Positions 12,401 to 21,400 of a DNA stretch of 23,074 bases are shown here, in pieces. Origin of the DNA: Acanthaster planci (taxonomy: Eukaryota > Echinodermata > Asteroidea > Valvatida > Acanthasteridae); the NCBI RefSeq assembly GCF_001949145.1, contig NW_019091392.1, forward strand, positions 1,806,880 to 1,829,953, given 5' to 3'. The position numbers were made by a program, and so were the translations under genes. The first letter of the stretch is position 1; every line of letters begins with the position of its first letter. The notes under the pieces are model-generated. The model worked only from the letters and a program-made list of their open reading frames with translations. It made no database searches and was not told where the DNA came from.

Positions 12401-15400
12401 AAAACGTTTACAAGTAGCTTTTAAAAGACCGCCCAAAGCATTCGTTACTTACCATATACAGTGATACTGAAGTTACAGCTGACCATGTTTCCAGATGGGT
12501 CCTTCGCAGTGTAAATCACAGTGTGCGTGCCATTCATGAATCCATCCCCCGGTCTGTGAGTGGATGAGACTGTTACCCACCCAGAGTTGTCTTCGGCCGT
12601 GGGTGGAGTCCAGGAGATACTTACATTCATACCTGGATCTGCAAAGGCTTCCACGTTGGTAGGGCACATCAGCAGTCGAGGAGACTCTACATCTGTGGTG
12701 CCAACAAAGGGATTTATGACAAGGACAAAATTACTTGAGCAATCTGGTTGCCAAAGTTACACCAAAGTGATGAAAGTTCAATCCAGCTGTGCTAGAAATC
12801 AAGCCAGTTTGATTAGGATTTTCTAAATACATTTGGCACAGTTGCTCCTCTTAATTTGACCTCCTTTGTTAGCTCTTAACTTCTTTGCAATAGAGGAGGC
12901 CTGGCCAGATTGAGTCCTGCCCACCTTAGTTTAGACTGTTCAGTTTTTATTCACTTTTTAATCAGCTAGGGTTAAGGAGCTTCGACATGATCAAAGCTGC
13001 CTGGAGCTATCAATCAAGTCAGTGGGGAAAATGGCCCGTATCAGAGCAGAAAATGATCTTACTATTCTGAGTGGCCCAATGGTTTCGATTGACTACAGGT
13101 ATCTCTGGCTTTCCTTACTTAATTTGTAATATGGACAAAACTTCCTGCTGGAAAGGAGATTGTTTTCATAAAATGTACCTTGGACGGTTACAGTAAAGGT
13201 GCAAGTGTCAGTGTTCCCTGCCTCGTCCAAGCAGGCTATGATCACTGTGGTGTCGTCAATGCTGTATTCATCATCCAACTTGGACGTGGTAACAGTCACA
13301 GATCCGGCGTTGTCTATGCAGACAGGTGTGGGGAAACTGTAGGTTACTACTGGTCTGCCTCTAGTTGTGTTTAGAGTGACATCCATGGGGCAGTTTGTGA
13401 TGTTAGGCATCTCATTGTCTGCAGAAGAGAAAAAAGGGGGAACAAGACTTTTTACTGACACCTTCAACCGTGGAAAGGGACACTGGGGTTTCATTTTGGC
13501 TTGGGAAAACAGTTGTGGCAAAACTTTGATAATTTGTGGAAGGTATTTTTTTTGGCTCAAACTTTAGACATTCAAACAAGAAGGCTAGGTACACTGGAAA
13601 ACTTTTGATATACAGCCAACCTCCACAAATTCAAAGCCCCAGATTCATTTGAAAGTACTTGTATGATATTTCTCAATGAAGCTTGGCATCTTTTAACAGT
13701 CTGTATTTTCAACAATTCAGGACATGCTGCTAGGGCAGGTCATGCACAGAGGCAAAGATCATCAACGTTAAACACACAGTCCATACAGTTCCTCCACTGA
13801 CGTCCTGGGTTCTGTTTGATGTGTACAAAACAAATTAGGGATTTGCGACAGGCCAGCTAGAGGCAAGTTGAGGTGCATTTGACGTCTAATCCTGTTAGCC
13901 ATGCCTATGCTTAAAGATAACCACACTGTAACATGCTACGCTTCATCCAAAGCAACGTGTTGAAAACATTCCAAATACTACTACCATATACATTTGTATC
14001 AGAGGTGACTCAAGTAAGATTTCAATCATTGATTGGACTGCATTGATTACCTTCAACAATGATCTCAAACACACAGGTGTTATTATTTCCTGCAGCATCG
14101 TAAACAACGTATGTCACTTCATGAACCCCTAGGGATAGACTGCCACCTCGTTGCTGGGTGGAACTGTTCCTTGTCACGGCCACGTTATCTGTAGCAACAG
14201 GAAACATCCACTCCTGCATGGACGTGGCTTGTCCGGGATCTACCTCAATTGTCACACTTGAACAGGTGCTGAACATTGGGGCCTCAGTGTCTGAAAGAAA
14301 ATTATAGCACAGGACATGTTTACATGTAATGACACTGTGAATATTTTTTGCAGCGGAAAATACCATTCCAAGAGAGGGTCTGATCAACAGATATCAAAGG
14401 CTACGTGACTGCTAGGTTTCTCAAGATTGGTGACTTTGCAAAGCCAAGATTTCTGTTATAGGACACCATACATTACACAATGTAAAATACACCACAATGC
14501 TTATTTCTACGCAAAATAAACTGTGAATTCTTTATGGAATGGAATAATGGTCACTTCATGTGTCATCTTCTCATTTTTCAATCATTATTCACAGTTACGT
14601 TTGCCAACTGCTTAAATACTGTGTGCAATGCTGCCATCTTTACCTACAAAATTGGCAGGTATAAGCCTAAACAGTTCACATCGACTAGCTGACATGTCCA
14701 TCATACCTTCGACAGTGACAAAAAACGAGCAGTTGAGAGTGTTTCCGGAGCTGTCGCTGACGGAGTAGATTACGGTTGTGTTACCCACAGAGAACACATC
14801 TCCTGGGTTGTGGCTACTTTCGTTACCAACTATGGCCACATTGTCGGAGAAGGTTGGTTCTTGCCAGTAGACAATGGAGGAAGCCAGGGCAGGATCAGTA
14901 TCACTAACTAGGTCTTCTGGACAGTTTGACACAGTAGGGGCTTCGTTGTCTGAAAATAAACCAATTCCACAGACAAGTTGAGAGCTGATGCTGCCAAGGA
15001 AATATATCCCATCTGTTAAAGGTCAGGATGCTTAAATTTGCCATCACCTATTCAATCAGAGCACAGTGAGTCTTCAAGGGCAGATACAGAAACATCAAGT
15101 GGCCGAACTTTTTTTTTTGGGGGGGGAGCTAAAAACAATTTGAACTTTTTTCAGATAACCTTTAATGGCCTTTTGCTTTTTACACACTTTGGGAAGAAAA
15201 ACAACTGAAACAAAGCAAATGATTTTAGAAGGGGGGTGGGCATGGCCTTGTTTCCCGCCCCCGAATTTCCCCTTATGAGCCCTGTCTCACAATTTCAATC
15301 AAACTTTAATTACCTTGAACAATTACAATGAAAGAGCAGTTCCTGACATTCCCGGCAGCATCACTGGCAGTATAGGTTACGGTAGTGTTACCAAATGTGA

Positions 15401-18400
15401 AAACATTCCCTGGACTGTGAGAATTGTCACGGCTGAACACGCCCACATTGTCAGAGAAGGACGGTTCCCGCCAGTAAACAAAAGCCGAACTCTGGTTGGC
15501 CATGGTACTATTGACCACATCAGCTGGGCAATTCATGACATTTGGGGCTTCGTTATCTGAGAAGACAGAGGAGATATCAAACAGAAAAATTTATCTGAAT
15601 TCCAAGATTTAGCTACCGTGGATTCAAAGCTTCCACCTGCATGAATTAGCATGAACATGCTTCAGAAAGTGCAGTAAAAGGAAATCCAAAGGATCTACAC
15701 CCCCTTCTGTACACGCCTCTGAAGACAGACTGGTACGACTTTTCTGTGAAGTATACATGATTTTTCACATGGTCAAATTTATCAACTTCACTATAAAGAG
15801 AAATGAGGATTAAAACAATTGACATAATTTTTGCCAAGGTAACAACATCTTCCGCTGCACAGTAATCCCTCTAACATTTTTAAATAATTATGTACAACGA
15901 CTGGGTCAATGATGCGTTTTCCATTGCATTCTCATGTACATTTCATTCCATTCATGCACGAAGCAGAAGCTTAAACAACACCAGAAATTTCAGATCATCA
16001 TGACAATGCCGGTCATGATGAAACTACGAAGTATAGTGAACACATCATCCTGCTCCACTTTGTGGCGGATAAGTCTACACTGCCCGATGCCCACCCTTCC
16101 ATTGAATTAATTTGCTCGAGCGACGAACTAGCTAGCGGCTCACCTTCAACACTGACAATAAACGAGCAGTTGGCCACATTCCCAGCTTTGTCACTGACTG
16201 AGTAGGTAACCGTGACGTTACCGAGGGGAAAAACATCCCCTGGACGGTGGGAGCTTTCATTACTGACGATGCCAACATTGTCAGTGAATCTAGGTTCTTG
16301 CCAGAAGACAATGGAAGAATTCTGATTAGCATCAGTGCTGTTGACAACATAAACAGGGCACACTAAATCTGGAGGCTCATCATCTGGAAAAAAAGTTCAC
16401 ACAGCTCTAATATTATATATATATTATTGGCTGAATAAAGAGAGAATTACCGTACGTGTCTTGAACAAGATGTGTTGACAAGCTCTTGATTTTGATTTGA
16501 ATAGAGTATGAGCGTACATATGCAGCATACAATCTTTAAAAGTAGTCCATCATGAGTCCAGTCACAAGTCCCTTCACCATGCCAGTCATAAGTATAACAG
16601 GCCAAAAGAATACTTTTGTCACAGCTCATGTGAATAGCTTGTGAATTGGCTGTAAAGTGAATGGCTTACATGGACTTGTGATGGAAGAGGGACTTGCATG
16701 GACTTCTGATGAACTCAAATACAACACCGGTATGTATGGCTTTGACCTAGAAACTTAGTAATCACTTTGCACCTTTGATAAAATTAACCTAACTGGACTT
16801 TAAATTGACAAATGAATCATTTCACTATAACAATGTGGCAACAGAATGTAGCTTTTTTCGAATAGTGGAATTTAATCATATATAAACAACAAACTGGAAA
16901 AACCAAATTTCTGGAAAAAATCATTTTGACTGACACAAATCAGAATACAACACCACTTGGTGGTTGCAAATACGTCAATTTCAAGTTGAAAAGGGTTTGG
17001 CACTGATGTTATGAACCTTAATCTCGATACTGGCTCAAGTAAACAAATCATGTGTAAAAGAGAAACAAAACATTTACAATCGGCTCTTGGTCTAATATGA
17101 GCTTACATAGGACCTGACTCCAGTTTTATCCCTGCTTTTAGACAACTATCGAAGCACCAATGGGACATATGCAGAGCTCACCTTCCACAGTGACACTAAA
17201 TAAGCAGTTGTTCGTGTTACCAGCACTGTCACTGGCATTGTAGATTACTGTGGTGTTCCCCACAGGAAAGACATCGCCTGGGCTGTGGGATCTATAGTTA
17301 GCAACCACCCCAACATTGTCTGTGATCGTTGGCTCTTGCCAGTAGACAACAGATGAATTCAGTCCAGCGTCGGTACTGTTGATGATATCAGCAGGACAGG
17401 CTTTAAAACTTGGAGGTTCATCATCTGCAGAGACCAATGCACAGACACAATAAACAGAATGAAAAAAATGTAAATTTACACGTAAGTTTCTAAGAACACA
17501 GGGAATATCCTAACCCAACCAGAAAAAAAGCAACTGTGTGCAGACGAACTTTGTTAATTAATGAGAGCACTGTTAATACAAGATTCTGCATATAACTAGG
17601 AATTGTTGGGGTCCTAATCCTTTGTTTTTTCACTTATTTCTTTCCTCATAAGACAGGGTTCCTGTTAAAACAAGGTAATTTGCCAAGTCCAAAAGACCTC
17701 TCATTAACGAGGTTTGACTGTACATGTACATACTTCCCATGTTTCTTTATATCTCCTCCCCAAGTCTTACACTTGAGATGTCGGGTGCTGTCCTCCCCAT
17801 TAACAAAAATGAATGGATAAAAAATGATTTGCATATTTTGCTCTTCCGACACTTCTTACTTTGTGTTGGTAAGTATATGTACTCAAAGCTTTGAAATGAA
17901 ACTGATGCTAATTGCAGAGTTGAGGTCACAGATGGGGGCAAGGTTTGTAAAATTGGCAGCTGTGAGTCCGAGTTTCAAGATTTTTGTAAAGCTAAAACAA
18001 GATCAAAGAATGAGGGCTCTCTCATTAAGAGCATCAAGGTTAACTTGTTATATTCAATGACATCGATCAATGGTCTTCTCAAAGTAACTTTGGACATGGA
18101 ATTTAACATTTAGCTTCAAGTCAACTCACCAATGACAGTGACAACAAACGAGCAGTTGGCGGTGTTCTGTGCTTCATCACTGACTGAGATGGTCACAGTG
18201 ACGTTCCCCAGGCCAAAGGTGTCACCCGATTTGTGGCTGCTGACTATGTTATCAATGCCAACATTGTCCCTGTAATCCAGTGTGGCCCATGTGACATTTT
18301 TGGTGGCTTTGCCTGGATCTGTGCCAGTCAGTATCACTTCGGTGCAATTTACGAATGTAGGCACCTCATTATCTGTGGAAAAAGAAAAAAAGCTAGAACA

Positions 18401-21400
18401 GATGAAATTGATCTTCCAAATTACTTAATTTGACACTACATATGACAAGAAGTCCCGAAATTATTGAAGACTTTTATCAGCTCCATCCAGAATGGACATG
18501 TGCGAATTATCTCCGACAGTGCGTTTGTTCACATTGGGTCTGGTATTAGATACCACGACAACAAAGATTGTTTGCATAGATTTGACAAATATTGGGGATT
18601 GGAATGCTAGTTTAAGGACTAAAACACACACTGGTGAGGACACGTGATGACACAGCCCAACTCCTACGACAGGTGCTAGCCACAAGTATGTGCATGGCTG
18701 CAGATTCGCGTGTGCCGGTTCTTTTCCCACAAGGCACGTTGTGGGGGAGGCAACCATCCCACTGCCTGGATACAATTTCCAGTATCAGGGTGAAAATAAA
18801 TTAGGGGTCCAATTTTTTTCGTGTCCCCGTCACATCTGACACAGGATTTTGCAAGTTCAGTTCTCCGATTTCCAAGAGCAATAAATTAAAGCAATTACCT
18901 GCCAAAAATAGAATTAGTTTGAAATAAATTCCAGTGACATCTCTATGTCAAATTACACAGGTCAGGTAACAGGGACACAAAAATGTCAAATGTTTGGACT
19001 CTGAATTTATAGAATGGTCCATCAATAATTTTCACAGGATAATCAACTCAGTGGCACACGCAGCATTTGACCCAGGGGAGAGTTTGGACAGAAATTTACA
19101 GGCAACGAATGGGATATTATTCTGTTCAGTAAAAAGGTACCACCATCAAGTAAGGCTTGTAATATATAACCTTTGCAGTACTGTTTGTGTAGCTTGGAAC
19201 ATTGGTTAACAGTCTGATTGCATTCAAATGACGGTTTAACCCGATATAGATGTAATGAAGTGCGTTTGAACTGAATATGTTGGAATGTTAGCCATACCTT
19301 TAATAGTTACCAGGAATGAGCAGTTTGCCAAGTTACCAGATACATCGGTGACATTGTATGTGACGGTGGTGTTCCCTACTCCAAAAGGGTCCCCTGGGCT
19401 ATGTGTACTTGTGTTGGTAAACAATCCATCATTGTCTGAGAATATAGGCTCTTGCCAGTACACTGTGGCGTTACTCGAACCACGGTCAGTTGAATTGATG
19501 ATATCAGCTGGACAACGGGACACAGCGGGGGGTTCCACGTCTGTTAAAATAAACAATGCAGAGCTTTTATTTTTTTAAAATGTTTTTATGGAATTTTCCA
19601 CCGAAAAGACACAAATCAGGCACATTGCAAGCCATAACTACTGTCCAATAAGCCAGCGGACGGCCAAGGGCTTAGCTTTATCTGACTCAAATTAAGCTTT
19701 CGGAATGATCTGCAAACTGCTCTCAGTAAACCGGGGTGTACCGTGCTTGAATTAGTTAACACTGCAACTATAAAATGAAAACTTGTGATTTATTTGTATT
19801 TTGTGATTTATTATTACCCTTTTGACATTCAAAGGAACACATTCGAATTGTGAGGAGAGCTGGCAAATATTACATGCGTTTATTATCACCCCCAATTTTA
19901 TCTACATAAATGTACCAATATTGAGGTCTTGATGCCATAACCAAGCTAAATTGAGCTTAGTGTTAGCCTTTTGCACTGACCAATGATAGTAACGTAGAAT
20001 TCACAAACGCCAGTATTTCCAGCAGGGTCGGTAGCTGTGTAAGTGATGGTATTATTCCTGATTGGAAGTGCAGCTGGACTTGTGTGGGAGGAGTCCACTG
20101 ACATGACTGCCACATTATCTGTCGCCATAGGGGCCACCCAACTATAGTTGGCCGTGTTGCTGTTAGGGTCCGTGGTGATGGGGCTTACAGGGGACTGAGG
20201 GCAGACAGTGAATTTGGGATCTTCTTCATCTGGAAGACAAACATACCAAAACACAAAGATACGCAGTCGATCCGATGTATTTTTTTTTCTGGGAGAGGGC
20301 ACAATTATTTCTTCTGGGGGAGGGTAGAGTTTTTTTTGTGGGGGGGAGAAATTTGAACTTTCTTTTTTATTTACCTTTTTTGACTATTTTAAAAGGGCAG
20401 AATTTAGATTCTAGGGAATGGATTAATAAAACTAAACTACTTATTTTCACTATCTTTCTAATAATGCTGTTTTATTGCAGAGGGCATCGTCTCTGCTATG
20501 CTCCCCCAAACTGCCAATGTGCCCAGTACAAAATACACCATGGTATCTCTATAAAACCAGAATACATGGACCCTTATTGTCCAATACATACAGAAACTGT
20601 GAAGATAGTTCAATTTTATACAGCGATATTTGCAATGAACATGAATTGTTGAATTCATGTTCATGAATTGTTGAGGTTTGAGATGTTTGTCAATTTTTTC
20701 ATACATTTTAACATCCGTCGCATACTAAATACAATTGCATCAAAATAAGGAACCTTTTAGACGTGTCCTCTCTCTTGGAAGTGATTCCACAAGAAATATC
20801 CCAAAATGAGCTGTACCAAACGTTCAATTAGACTAGACACTGTATTCTGATTAGATGGTTGGGTTAAATTTTGTCTCAAAACACAGCAATCTAAGTACTG
20901 AAGGGTTTAACAGTGATTGTTAAGTATCAAGTTTTCAGTCCATTAAAATTTTGCAGCACTTACGGAAGCTAAGATTTTGGGTCTTTGGTAAAACTAAAGG
21001 CATTCTACGGAAACATTTCGGCATTGAAAGATACGTATTCGTATAAAGAATGAAAGAATGTATGAATCTTTAGCTATAACATAAAAGAGTGAAATAATTG
21101 ATGCATGCGTTATTTGCAGCACAATGTACAACATCAAAATTCTTTGTATTGACTTCATACCCTGTACAGCCACAGTGAAGACGCAGGGCACTGCACGATT
21201 TCCTGAAGAATCCGTTGCATTGTAGCGGATAGACGTCTCACCATAAGAAAAGTCGGTAGGAAGCATCAGTTGTGGATCAGAGACAGGGACAATTACCTCA
21301 CCAGAATTATCCTCAACAATTGGTATGGCAAAGTTGACAAGAATTCTATCTTGTCCTTGTGCAAGTGTAAACACCAGTCTGTCCGGGCAAGTGAGAAACA

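Larger units (their letters stand above)
20230..21160. other. Intron H3-H4
   Basis: 931 bp. It holds low-complexity T and G runs at 20279-20346 and a small inverted and direct repeat at 20637-20674. No exon-like sequence is seen. Confidence 0.75.
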
